Assembly: GCA_021847015.1 (NCBI GenBank)
Contig: JAJZVW010000014.1
Coordinates: forward strand, 26,705 to 90,704
Length of the DNA stretch: 64,000 bases
Direction: 5' to 3'
DNA from: Pseudomonadota bacterium
GTDB lineage: Bacteria > Pseudomonadota > Alphaproteobacteria > Rhodospirillales > Magnetospirillaceae
The position numbers and the translations under genes are program-made. This document shows positions 55,289 through 63,929 of this stretch, one piece after another (position 1 is the stretch's first letter; the number at the start of each line of letters is the position of its first letter). Under the pieces are notes generated by a model. That model ran no database searches and had not been told where the DNA came from. It worked only from the letters and a program-made list of their open reading frames with translations.

Positions 55289-55504
55289 ATGGCACGGCGG
55301 AACCGGCGGTGTTGGTCAGCCCGTGCGGTGGCCATCGTTTGCTCGGCTGCTTTCCCTGCCCTGGCCGAAGAACCCTCTGCTCCCGCGGAGGGGAATTCTC
55401 CCCTGGTCATCAATATCTATCGCCATTCCGCGAGTGGCCCAGGCGACGCCCCTGACGGCGAGACCGTTCTCGACAATGGGGAAAATCCGGGGACGCTATA
55501 CTGA
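55289..55504 (+). CDS. Small exported hypothetical protein
   Basis: Protein of 71 aa, 5 bp after the LuxR stop. The N-terminus MARRNRRCWSARAVAIVCSAAFPALAEE looks like a signal peptide with cleavage after ALA; the rest is acidic and Gly/Asn-rich (SGPGDAPDGETVLDNGENPGTLY). It overlaps the end of the transposase by 9 bp. It may be a non-gene; the length and absence of a strong ribosome site keep confidence low. Confidence 0.35.
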   Translation: MARRNRRCWSARAVAIVCSAAFPALAEEPSAPAEGNSPLVINIYRHSASGPGDAPDGETVLDNGENPGTLY

Positions 55505-56188
55505 ACTCCCGCCGCTTTTCCCGTCCTCGCCGATGCGCGGCTTCGGCCCCGGCTTGCGGCGGGCGAGGGGACGGCCGGTGGCGGACTCCAGGCGGTTGAC
55601 GAAATCCGCGTCGCCCAGGGGGCGGCCGGTGCGCTCGCCCTTGCGGATGGCCTCAAGGGTGGCGTCGTCGAGCCCTTGGGCCAGGAACGCCGCCCAATCG
55701 GGGACCAGGGCGCCCAGCGCGGCCACGTCGGTCAGTCCGTCGGCGGCGTCGCCCAGATGGGCCCGGGCGCTGGACCAGGCCCAGTCCTGGGGCCGGGCCA
55801 CCAGGCCCGCCCGCACTGGGTTCAGTTCGACGTAGCGGGCGGCCGCCAGGGTGTGGGCCTCGTCCATGGGGCAGGAGGCGAAACGGCCCTGCCACAGATA
55901 GCCCCGCCAGTTCGCGCGCGCGTTCACCATCCGCGAGTAGCGCCGGTGCGCCTCCGCCAGCGCGGCGCGCAACGAATCGGGTTCGGGCGGAACCAGGATC
56001 AGGTGGATGTGGTTGGGCATCAGGCACCACGCCCACACGCCCACCCCGGCGGCCCGGGTGTGCTCCGTCAGCAAGGCGAGATAGGCCCGGTAATCGCCGT
56101 CGCCGAAAAACACCGTCTGCCGCCGGTTCCCGCGCTGGGTGACGTGGTGGGGGACGGAAGGGATGACGATGCGGGCGAGTCTGGCCAT
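55496..56188 (-). CDS. REP-associated tyrosine transposase (RAYT)
   Basis: Protein of 230 aa of the Y1-transposase (IS200-like) family: MARLARIVIPSVPHHVTQRGNRRQTVFFGDGDY at the N-terminus, the HUH metal motif MPNHIHLIL (His60, His62), the Tyr-bearing segment LAEAHRRYSRMVN, and WRGYLWQGRFASCPMDEAHTLAAARYVELNPVRAGLV. RAYTs are single-copy domesticated transposases that mobilise or maintain REP palindromes. Directly upstream lies a 64-bp hairpin of the type expected for its substrate. Confidence 0.9.
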   Translation of the reverse strand: MARLARIVIPSVPHHVTQRGNRRQTVFFGDGDYRAYLALLTEHTRAAGVGVWAWCLMPNHIHLILVPPEPDSLRAALAEAHRRYSRMVNARANWRGYLWQGRFASCPMDEAHTLAAARYVELNPVRAGLVARPQDWAWSSARAHLGDAADGLTDVAALGALVPDWAAFLAQGLDDATLEAIRKGERTGRPLGDADFVNRLESATGRPLARRKPGPKPRIGEDGKSGGSSV

Positions 56189-56204
56189 GGGGCGAGCCTA
56201 GCGC

Positions 56205-56311
56205 GGAAGTTACGGGGACACAATACTTAATTCACAAGCGAATTAAGTATTGTGTCCCCGTAACTTCCTGTCCCCGTAACTTCCGTAACTTCCCGTAACT
56301 TCGTAACTTCC
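56205..56311. repeat. RAYT-associated palindrome and half-site array
   Basis: A perfect 29-bp inverted repeat (arms 56205-56233 and 56240-56268, 6-nt loop ACAAGC) begins GGAAGTTACGGGGACACA. It is followed by partial repeats of the right arm: TGTCCCCGTAACTTCC and then CGTAACTTCC-type units to 56311. It ends at the stop of the pat gene. It may be the RAYT recognition site and also a terminator. Confidence 0.88.
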
Positions 56312-58990
56312 TCACCGTAATTCCAGATCGACCTCGACGATGTCCCCGTCGATGGTGCGGCCGCGCCGGAACCCCAGATGCTCGACGAAGTCGAGCATGC
56401 GGCTGTTCTCGCGCAGGACCTGGCCGGTCATGGCCCGTGTGCCGCGCGAGCGGCAGTATTCCACCATCTTGGTCAGCAGGCGCTTGCCCAGTCCCGAGCC
56501 CTTGAGGTCCGAGCGCACGACGATGGCGAACTCGGCCGTGTCGTTGTCGGGGTCGGTGACGGTACGCACCACGCCCAGGGTTTCGGCTGCGCCGTCGGGG
56601 CGTTCGCCCTCGGCGATGAAGGCCATTTCGCGGTCGTAGTCGATCTGGGTGAGGCGGGCCATCTCGGAATGGGGCAGTTCGTGGACGTGGCCGAAGAAGC
56701 GGAAACGGATGTCCTCTTCGCTGAGCTTGGAGATGAAGACGTGGTGGTTGGGCTCGTCCTCGGGGCGGATCGGGCGCAGCAGGACCGGGCGGCCGCCGGC
56801 CATGGTGAAGCGCTCCTCCAGCTCGGCCGGATAGGGGCGGATCGCCAGGCGCTCGTCGCCCCGCCGGGGCTGGGCGAGGCGGATGCGGGCGTCGAGCGCG
56901 ACCACGCCCCGGGAATCGCAGAGCAGGGGATTGATGTCCATTTCCGCCAGCTCGGGGATGTCCACCACCATCTGCGATACCTGGATCAGCGTCAGCAGCA
57001 GGGCGTCGGCATCGGCCGGCGGGGCGCCGCCATGGCCCCGCAGCAGCCGCGACACCCGGGTGCCGTCCACCAGGCCGGCGGCCAGCCGCAGGTTGAGCGG
57101 CGGCAGGGCGACGGCGCGGTCGCCGATCGCTTCGGCGGCGACGCCGCCCTGGCCGAACAGGACCACCGGGCCGAATACCGGGTCGGTGGCGATTCCGACG
57201 ATCAGCTCCAGGGCGCCCGGCCGCCGTGCCGCCATACGCTGGACGGTGACGCCGTCGATGCGTGCGGCGGGGAAGGCGCGGCGCACGCGGGCCAGCATGG
57301 CGGCGGCGGCGGTCTCGACCTCGCCGGGGTCGAGGTTGAGCATCACCCCGCCCGCCTCGGATTTGTGGAGGATGTCCGGGGACAGGATCTTCAGCGCCAG
57401 CGGCCCGCCGATTGCGGCGGCGATTGCGGCGGCCTCGGCGGGGGTGGCGGCGGCGCGGGTGTCGATCGCCGGGATGCCGTAGGCCCTCAGCATCGCCTTG
57501 GCGTCGGGCTCGGGCAGCATGGCCGCGCCCCTTGCCAGCGCGTCCCGCACCAGCGCGCGTGCGGCGGCGGTGTCGGGGGCGAAGCCCACCGGCGCCGAGG
57601 GCGGCACCTCGATCAGCATCTCCTGGTTGCGGCGGTAGCGCAGCAGGTGCAGGAAGCTTTCGACCGCCGCCCGCGGGGTTTCGAAGCTGGGCAACGCGGC
57701 CTCGGCGAACAGGGCGCGGGCCGCCTCGACCGTTTCGTGGCCGACCCAGCAGGCCATGACGTTGGCCCGCGGACGCTCCTTGGCGACGGCGACGACCGCT
57801 TCGGCGACACGGGTGGCGTCGGCCAACGCGGTGGGCGAATGGATCACCAGCACCGCGTCCACCTCCTTGGAATCGAGCAGGACGCCCAGTGCCTTGGCAT
57901 AGCGTTCGCCGTCGGCGTCGCCGCCGATGTCCACCGGGTCGCCCCGCGACCACACGGGCGGAAGGACGTCGCCCAGGCGGGCCAGCGCGGTCTCGGACAG
58001 CTCGGCCAGATGGCCGCCGCCGTCGCCGAAATCGTCGGCGGCGATCACCCCCAGCCCGCCGCCGTTGGTGAGGACGGCGAGGCGTTCGCCCGTGACCGGG
58101 CGGGCCCGCGCCAGGGTCTCGACGGCCGAGAAGATCTGCTCGATGTCCGCGACCCGCAGCATGCCGGCGCGGCGGATGGCGGCGTCGAACACCGCGTCCG
58201 CCCCGGCCATCGCCCCGGTGTGGGAGGTGGCGGCGCGGGCGCCATCGGCCGAGCGGCCCGCGCGGATGACCAGCACCGGCTTGTTGCGCGCGGCGGCGCG
58301 CGCCGCGGACATGAAGTTGCGCCGCGCGCCGATGGTTTCCAGATACAGCAGGATCGCGCGGGTGGTGGGATCGCTGCCCAGATAGTCGAGCACGTCGCCG
58401 AAGCCGATGTCGGCGCCGCTGCCCAGGTGGATGAAATGGGAAAAGCCGATGCGGCGGGAACTGGCCCAGTCGAGCACCGCCGAACACAGCGCGCCCGATT
58501 GGGACACGAAGGCGATGCGGCCGGCCACGGCCTGTTCCGGGGCCAGGCTGGCGTTGAGGCCGATGCCCGGCACCAGCACCCCCATGCTGTCCGGCCCCAA
58601 CAGGCGCATGCCGGCGGCCTTGGCCTCGGCGAGCGCGGCTTCAAGGACGCCGCGCCCCTCGGCGCCGGCCGGCTGCCCGGGGATGGGCGTCATCACGCAG
58701 GCGGCGCGCGCGCCCCTGGCGCCCAGGGCGCGGATCACGCCGGGCAGCGTGGCGGCCGGCGTGCACACCAGCGCCAGGTCCGGCGCCGAGGGCAGGGCGG
58801 CGATGTCGGGATAGGCCAGGACTCCCGCGACCGCGGCATCCTCGGCGGTCACCGGCAGGACCGGGCCGCCGAAATCCGCCCGCAGCAGGTTGCGCATCAC
58901 CACCTGGCCGGGTGCGTACGGCCGGTTGCTGGCGCCGATCACGGCGACCGAGCGGGGGCGGAGCAGGGCTTTGAGACTGCCGACGCGCAT
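56312..58990 (-). CDS. pat: ADP-forming acyl-CoA synthetase/GNAT fusion (Pat-like protein acetyltransferase)
   Basis: Protein of 892 aa. Residues 1-450: CoA-binding and succinyl-CoA-ligase-like domains (SVAVIGASNRPYAPGQVVMRNLL, FVSQSGALCSAVLDW, TSHTGAMAGADAVFDAA). Residues 480-700: ATP-grasp domain (LKILSPDILHKSEAGGVMLNL, VVLFGQGGVAAE, EMDINPLLCDSRGVVALDARI). Residues 720-890: GNAT acetyltransferase (LKGSGLGKRLLTKMVEYCRSRG). This layout is that of Pat enzymes, which acetylate and silence acetyl-CoA synthetase. Divergent from pta-ackA. Confidence 0.9.
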   Translation of the reverse strand: MRVGSLKALLRPRSVAVIGASNRPYAPGQVVMRNLLRADFGGPVLPVTAEDAAVAGVLAYPDIAALPSAPDLALVCTPAATLPGVIRALGARGARAACVMTPIPGQPAGAEGRGVLEAALAEAKAAGMRLLGPDSMGVLVPGIGLNASLAPEQAVAGRIAFVSQSGALCSAVLDWASSRRIGFSHFIHLGSGADIGFGDVLDYLGSDPTTRAILLYLETIGARRNFMSAARAAARNKPVLVIRAGRSADGARAATSHTGAMAGADAVFDAAIRRAGMLRVADIEQIFSAVETLARARPVTGERLAVLTNGGGLGVIAADDFGDGGGHLAELSETALARLGDVLPPVWSRGDPVDIGGDADGERYAKALGVLLDSKEVDAVLVIHSPTALADATRVAEAVVAVAKERPRANVMACWVGHETVEAARALFAEAALPSFETPRAAVESFLHLLRYRRNQEMLIEVPPSAPVGFAPDTAAARALVRDALARGAAMLPEPDAKAMLRAYGIPAIDTRAAATPAEAAAIAAAIGGPLALKILSPDILHKSEAGGVMLNLDPGEVETAAAAMLARVRRAFPAARIDGVTVQRMAARRPGALELIVGIATDPVFGPVVLFGQGGVAAEAIGDRAVALPPLNLRLAAGLVDGTRVSRLLRGHGGAPPADADALLLTLIQVSQMVVDIPELAEMDINPLLCDSRGVVALDARIRLAQPRRGDERLAIRPYPAELEERFTMAGGRPVLLRPIRPEDEPNHHVFISKLSEEDIRFRFFGHVHELPHSEMARLTQIDYDREMAFIAEGERPDGAAETLGVVRTVTDPDNDTAEFAIVVRSDLKGSGLGKRLLTKMVEYCRSRGTRAMTGQVLRENSRMLDFVEHLGFRRGRTIDGDIVEVDLELR

Positions 58991-59069
58991 GGAGGACCCT
59001 CCGTTGCGACAGACCGAAAATAGTCCCCGGCGGCGGAGCGCCGCAACGGGCGCGTGTCGGCAGACCGCC

Positions 59070-59100
59070 CATGACCTTTGGTTTCGATCATGACCTTTGG
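59070..59100 (+). promoter_or_regulatory. Direct repeat in the pat/pta divergent promoter region
   Basis: CATGACCTTTGG occurs at 59070-59081 and 59089-59100, start-to-start spacing 19 bp, about two helical turns. A shared regulator of the acetate genes is possible. Nothing else stands out in the 247-bp gap. Confidence 0.4.
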
Positions 59101-59237
59101 ATTAAGGTGTACCGCCAGTCGTTGTGTGGACATCTCCGGGTTGGTACGGTTGTCATGCCTGCGGTTCGCCCGCGCGGGGATTCCCGCGGAGGGCGGGGGC
59201 GGCGGGCGCCCGGGCCGGACGACGAGGAGACGAGCCG

Positions 59238-60650
59238 ATGGTCGAAATGCTGGAAAATCGGACCTGGGACGAGATCGGGATCGGCGACAGCGCCACCCTG
59301 ACCCGGACCTGCCACGCGGAGGACGTCGAGCTGTTCGGCGTCGCCACGGGCGATTTCAACCCCACCCATTACAGCGCCGAGGATGCCGAGGCGCTGCTTC
59401 AGCACCCCAAGGCGCTGGCCCATTCCCTGTGGGGGGGATCGCTGCTGTCCGCCCTTCTCGGCAACGAGCTTCCCGGCCCGGGAACCATCTACAAGAAACA
59501 GGCATTCGAATTCCTGCGGCCGGTCGAGGTGGGGGACACGCTCACCATCACCATCACCGCGGTGGAAAAGCCGCCGCCCCGGGACGTCGTGTTCGACTGC
59601 CAGGCCGTCAACCAGCACGGCCAGCCGGTGTTCCGCGGCCAGGCCCGCGTCGGCGCGCCGACCGTCAAGGTGGTGCAGCCGAAGGTGGAGTTGCACGAGG
59701 TGAGCCTGCGGCGGCGCCACCACGTGTTCGAGGAGCTGATCGTCCGCTGCGCCGGGCTCGACCCCATCGCGGTGGCGGTCTGCCATCCGTGCGACCAGGT
59801 ATCCCTTGGGGGCGCGGTCGAAGCCGCGCGCCAGGGGCTGATCCAGCCGATCCTGGTGGGGCCGCAGGGCAAGATCCGTTCGGTGGCCGAGGAATTCGGC
59901 TTCGACATCGCCGGCATGCGCATCGTCGATACCGCCCACTCCCATGAATCGGCCACGCGCTCGGTGGCGCTGTGCCGTTCCGGGGAGGCCGAGGCGCTGA
60001 TGAAGGGCTCGCTGCACACCGACGAGATGATGCACGAGGTCGCCCAGCGCGAGACCGGCCTGCGCACCAGCCGGCGCATCAGCCACGTCTTCGTCATGGA
60101 CGTGCCCACCTATCCGCGCACTCTCTTGATCACCGATGCGGCCATCAACATCTACCCGTCGCTGGAGGACAAGGTCGACATCGTCCAGAACGCCATCGAC
60201 CTAGCCCATGTGCTGGGGGTCGCGCAGCCCAAGGTGGCGATCCTGTCCGCCGTCGAGACCGTGTATCCCAAGATCACCTCGACCGTCGAGGCGGCGGCTT
60301 TGTGCAAGATGGCCGATCGCGGCCAGATCACCGGGGGCGTCCTGGACGGGCCGCTGGCCTTCGACAACGCCATCAGCGAGGAGGCGGCACGCATCAAGAA
60401 GATCGTCTCGCCCGTGGCCGGCAAGGCCGACATCCTGCTGGTGCCCGATCTTGAGGCGGGAAACATGCTGGCCAAGCAGCTTTCCTATTTGGCGGAAGCC
60501 GATGCTGCCGGCATCGTCCTCGGCGCGCGGGTTCCCATCGTGCTGACCAGCCGCGCCGATTCGGCGAAGGCGCGGCTCGCGTCCTGCGCCGTGGCCGTGC
60601 TCTTCGCCCACGCGCGGCGCACGGGCGCGTCCAAGGTCGCGGCGGAGTGA
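59238..60650 (+). CDS. MaoC-domain/phosphate acetyltransferase fusion
   Basis: Protein of 470 aa: an N-terminal MaoC-like hot-dog domain (about 15-150, with ATGDFNPTHYSAEDAEA) and a C-terminal PTA_PTB domain (about 165-465, with YPRTLLITDAAINIYP, ETVYPKITSTVEAAALCKMADRGQITGGVLDGPLAFDNAIS). Often annotated as bifunctional enoyl-CoA hydratase/phosphate acetyltransferase. It interconverts acyl-CoA and acyl phosphate; ackA follows, so acetyl or butyryl phosphate is the likely product. ATG 59238 follows GACGAGGAGACG. Confidence 0.92.
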   Translation: MVEMLENRTWDEIGIGDSATLTRTCHAEDVELFGVATGDFNPTHYSAEDAEALLQHPKALAHSLWGGSLLSALLGNELPGPGTIYKKQAFEFLRPVEVGDTLTITITAVEKPPPRDVVFDCQAVNQHGQPVFRGQARVGAPTVKVVQPKVELHEVSLRRRHHVFEELIVRCAGLDPIAVAVCHPCDQVSLGGAVEAARQGLIQPILVGPQGKIRSVAEEFGFDIAGMRIVDTAHSHESATRSVALCRSGEAEALMKGSLHTDEMMHEVAQRETGLRTSRRISHVFVMDVPTYPRTLLITDAAINIYPSLEDKVDIVQNAIDLAHVLGVAQPKVAILSAVETVYPKITSTVEAAALCKMADRGQITGGVLDGPLAFDNAISEEAARIKKIVSPVAGKADILLVPDLEAGNMLAKQLSYLAEADAAGIVLGARVPIVLTSRADSAKARLASCAVAVLFAHARRTGASKVAAE

Positions 60651-60690
60651 ACGCGTGACCGGCCGCCCGGCCGCTCGCGCCGCGAAAGAA

Positions 60691-60724
60691 AAGGTTGCCG
60701 TCCGGGTCGCGGGCGAGCAACCTT
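60691..60724. terminator. Hairpin between pta and ackA
   Basis: AAGGTTGC (60691-60698) and GCAACCTT (60717-60724) pair perfectly around an 18-nt loop, with GAAAG / CTTTC extending outside. It resembles a decayed family A element. It may tune pta-ackA read-through. Confidence 0.4.
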
Positions 60725-60779
60725 TCGTGCGAAGCGCTTGGGTGGGGGTCTTGACGGTTGTCCGTCGAAGGGGGAGGAC

Positions 60780-61973
60780 ATGCGCGACGGCATTCTGGTG
60801 ATCAACGCGGGTTCGTCGTCCATCAAGTTCTCGCTGTATCTCAGCAACGGCGAGGAGAAGCCGCTGCTGGCCAGCCGGGGCCAGGTGGAGGGGATCGCGG
60901 TGTCGCCCCACTTCATCGCCCTGTCGCCCAACGGGTCGGTGGTGGCCGAGGAACGGTGGGACGATCCGCACCTGTCCCACGACGTCCTGTTCAAGCATCT
61001 GATGACCTGGGTCGAGGACGCGTTCCGCGACGCCGTCCTGAAGGCGGCGGGCCACCGGGTGGTCCATGGCGGGGCCAACCATTCCGCTCCGGTGATCGTG
61101 ACCGACGCGGTGCTCGACGAGCTGGCGGAACTGATCCCCCTGGCGCCCCTGCACCAGCCCCACAACCTCGCCCCCATCCGCGCCCTGCGGAAGATTTACC
61201 CCGATCTGGTGCAGGTGGCGTGCTTCGACACCGCCTTTCACCGCACCAATCCCAAGGTGGCCCAAAGCTTCGCAATTCCGCGCGCGCTCAGCGACGAAGG
61301 CGTGCGCCGCTACGGCTTCCACGGTCTGTCCTACGAATACATTTCCCGGCAATTGGAACGGGTCGCTCCCGAGGTGGCCGGAGGGCGGGTGGTGGTCTTC
61401 CATCTCGGGTCCGGAGCGTCCATGTGCGCCATCCGGGAGGGGAAATCGGTGGCCTCGACCATGGGCTTCACCGCGCTCGACGGGCTGCCCATGGGCACGC
61501 GCACCGGCGCCATCGATCCCGGCGTCCTGCTCTACCTGATGCAGCGGAAAGAGATGGCGGCCAAGGAGATCGAGACCCTGCTCTACAAGAAATCGGGTCT
61601 TCTCGGCGTGTCGGGCATCAGCAACGACATGCGCATCCTGCTGGCCAGCGACGATCCCCATGCGGTCGAGGCCATCGACCTGTTCGTCTACCGCGTCGGC
61701 CGCGAACTGGGGTCGCTCGCCGCCGCCTTGGGCGGGCTGGACGCGCTGGTGTTCACCGCCGGTATCGGCGAAAACTCCCCGGAAATCCGCGCGCGGGTCT
61801 GCGAGCAGGCGGCTTGGCTGGGCGTGCGCCTGGATTCCGAGGCCAATTCCCGCCACGCCCAGCGCATTTCGGCGCCCGAATCCTCCGTACCGGTGTTCAT
61901 CATCCCCACCGACGAGGAGATGATGATCGCCAAGCATACCCGCGCCGCGATCCGCGCCCTGCGGGCCGGCTGA
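60780..61973 (+). CDS. ackA: Acetate kinase
   Basis: Protein of 397 aa making ATP and acetate from acetyl phosphate. Motifs: ILVINAGSSSIKFSLY, GHRVVHGG, FDTAFHRTNP, RRYGFHGLSYEYI, VVFHLGSGASMCAI, MGFTALDGLPMGTRTGAIDPGVL, and VFTAGIGENSPEIR. ATG 60780 lies 5 bp after GGGGGAGG. It forms an acetate overflow or assimilation pair with the upstream phosphotransacetylase fusion. Confidence 0.95.
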   Translation: MRDGILVINAGSSSIKFSLYLSNGEEKPLLASRGQVEGIAVSPHFIALSPNGSVVAEERWDDPHLSHDVLFKHLMTWVEDAFRDAVLKAAGHRVVHGGANHSAPVIVTDAVLDELAELIPLAPLHQPHNLAPIRALRKIYPDLVQVACFDTAFHRTNPKVAQSFAIPRALSDEGVRRYGFHGLSYEYISRQLERVAPEVAGGRVVVFHLGSGASMCAIREGKSVASTMGFTALDGLPMGTRTGAIDPGVLLYLMQRKEMAAKEIETLLYKKSGLLGVSGISNDMRILLASDDPHAVEAIDLFVYRVGRELGSLAAALGGLDALVFTAGIGENSPEIRARVCEQAAWLGVRLDSEANSRHAQRISAPESSVPVFIIPTDEEMMIAKHTRAAIRALRAG

Positions 61974-62157
61974 CCGGCCGTCTTCGCCGTTTCCGTCCGT
62001 CATCCCGGCCGAGCGGCCGGCGCCTTCGCGCGGGCGATGCGCCAATCGTCCCTGGCGTGAGCGAGGGCGAAAAACGAGAGCGGCCGGGCGGGGGTGGAGA
62101 AGTCGCGCGAAAATCGGCAAAGTGGGGGGATGGGGTGATGGGAATGGGGGGACGTCC

Positions 62158-62532
62158 ATGCGCAGGCTCCGGATGACCATCGGCAAGGTGGTCCTGCACG
62201 CCGAACTGTTCGATACGCCAACGGCCCAGGCCATCTGGACGGCCGCGCCTTTCGAGGCGCGCGCCACCACCTGGGGGGAAGAGGTCTATTTCGCCGTCCC
62301 GGTGCGGGCCGCGCGCGAGGCGGGCGCCCGTGACGTGGTCGAGCCGGGTGAACTCGCCTTCCGCATCGAGGGGAGCGCCATCGTCATCGGCTATGGCCGG
62401 ACGCCGGTTTCCCTGGGCGACGAGATCCGCCTCGCCGCCGCCGCCAACATCTGGGGGCGGGCGGTCGAGGACGTGCGCAGGCTGGGCCCGGTCGAGCCCG
62501 GCGAACCGGTCCGGGTCGAACCGGTGGAGTGA
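62158..62532 (+). CDS. Cyclophilin-like fold protein (DUF369 type)
   Basis: Protein of 124 aa: MRRLRMTIGKVVLHAELFDTPTAQAIWTAAPFEARATTWGEEVYFAVPV and VIGYGRTPVSLGDEIRLAAAANIWGRAVEDV. The pattern matches the small cyclophilin-like family that lacks demonstrated isomerase activity. Predicted cytoplasmic. Gene 55 bp upstream of the saccharopine dehydrogenase-like gene and probably co-transcribed. Role unknown. Confidence 0.8.
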   Translation: MRRLRMTIGKVVLHAELFDTPTAQAIWTAAPFEARATTWGEEVYFAVPVRAAREAGARDVVEPGELAFRIEGSAIVIGYGRTPVSLGDEIRLAAAANIWGRAVEDVRRLGPVEPGEPVRVEPVE

Positions 62533-62586
62533 TCGCAGCGGAGGCCGGCCCCCCTGGTCCGCTGCCGGCGGTCAGTGGAGGACGGC

Positions 62587-63654
62587 ATGGCGCGTGTTCT
62601 GGTGCTTGGCGCGGGCAAGATCGGCGCGACCGTCGCCGCCATGCTGGCCGGGGCGGGGGACGATCAGGTGGTGCTGGGGGACGTGGACCGGGCGATCCTT
62701 GAGGCCCGGGCCCCGGCCGGGATGGCCACCCTGGTGGTGGACGCCGACGATCCCTTCGCCTTGCGCAGCGCCCTGGCGGGCCAGGACGTGGTGGTGGCGG
62801 CGCTGCCGTTCTTCCTCGACGTGCGGGTGGCCGAGGCCGCCCGCGCCGAACGCGTCCATTATTTCGACCTCACCGAGGACGTCGCCACCCGCCGGCGCAT
62901 CGAGCGCCTAGCCGAGGGCGCCGGCAGCGTCTTCATTCCCCAATGCGGTCTCGCCCCCGGTTTCGTCGCCATCGCCGCCATGGCCCTGGTGGACCGCTTC
63001 GACGAGGTGCTCGACGTGCGGCTGCGGGTCGGCGCCCTGCCGAAATTCCCCGACAACGCGCTGAAATACAACCTGACCTGGAGCACCGACGGGCTCATCA
63101 ACGAGTATTGCAACGCCTGCGAGGCCATCGTCGACGGCCGCCCCATGGAGGTGCTGCCCCTGGAGGGGGTGGAGGAATTCTCGCTGGACGGCGTGGTCTA
63201 CGAGGCGTTCAGCACCTCGGGCGGGGTGGGGACCCTGTGCGAGACGCTGGCCGGGCGGGTGCGCAACCTGGATTACAAGACCGTCCGCTATCCCGGCCAC
63301 CGCGCCGCCGCGCGGATGCTCGCCCACGACCTCAAATTGTGCCGCCGCCGCGACCTGTTCCGGGACGTCATCGAGCACGCCGTGCCGGTGACCAGCCAGG
63401 ACGTCGTGCTGGTGTTCGTCACCGTGGTGGGCCGCCGCAAGGGGCTGCTCACCCAGGAGACTTGGACGCGGAAGGTCTACGGCGACGGCAGCGAGGACGG
63501 CCTTTCGGCGATCCAGAAGACCACTGCCGCCGGGCTGTGCGCCATGATCGACCTGCACCGCCAGGGCCGGCTGCCGGAAGCGGGCTTCGTCCGGCAGGAA
63601 CAGGCCCGCCTCGACGACATGCTGGACAACCGCTTCGGCCGCGTGTTCGGCTGA
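62587..63654 (+). CDS. Saccharopine dehydrogenase-like NAD(P)-binding protein
   Basis: Protein of 355 aa: Rossmann motif VLVLGAGKIGATVAAMLAG, VVAALPFFLDVRVAEAA, FDLTEDVATRRRIE, PQCGLAPGF, and the C-terminal domain with GLINEYCNACEAIVDG and FEEF-like EFSLDGVVYEAFSTSGGVGTL. The family covers saccharopine and lysine-2-oxoglutarate reductases as well as carboxynorspermidine-type enzymes. The substrate cannot be set. ATG 62587 has GGAGGACGGC upstream. Confidence 0.85.
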   Translation: MARVLVLGAGKIGATVAAMLAGAGDDQVVLGDVDRAILEARAPAGMATLVVDADDPFALRSALAGQDVVVAALPFFLDVRVAEAARAERVHYFDLTEDVATRRRIERLAEGAGSVFIPQCGLAPGFVAIAAMALVDRFDEVLDVRLRVGALPKFPDNALKYNLTWSTDGLINEYCNACEAIVDGRPMEVLPLEGVEEFSLDGVVYEAFSTSGGVGTLCETLAGRVRNLDYKTVRYPGHRAAARMLAHDLKLCRRRDLFRDVIEHAVPVTSQDVVLVFVTVVGRRKGLLTQETWTRKVYGDGSEDGLSAIQKTTAAGLCAMIDLHRQGRLPEAGFVRQEQARLDDMLDNRFGRVFG

Positions 63655-63833
63655 GGCTCGTCCGTTCGTGTCCTCCGCGGGCCGCGAAGCGGCATCGGCG
63701 TCCGTCCGTGTTGCCCGCGCCGCTTCCACCGCCCCGATTCCCCCCGTTTTGGCAATCCGGGTTCGTCGCTCCGGTCGCCGGCACAGGGCTCCGAACTCAG
63801 GTTTCGAATCGGTTAATGGTATCGTCACCTCCC

Positions 63834-63880
63834 TGTCATCCCGACAGAGCGACAGCGGCGAGGGATCCTTCAGCCGATAG
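63834..63880. repeat. Solo family B fragment
   Basis: TGTCATCCCGACAGAGCGAC then GGCGAGGGATCCTTCAGCCG corresponds to the left arm of the family B core without terminal repeats. Otherwise the gap 63655-63929 holds nothing I can support. Confidence 0.55.
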
Positions 63881-63929
63881 CGTCCGTCAAGCGGGTGTAA
63901 ATTCTGGCACACGCTGAGGTAGTCATTGC

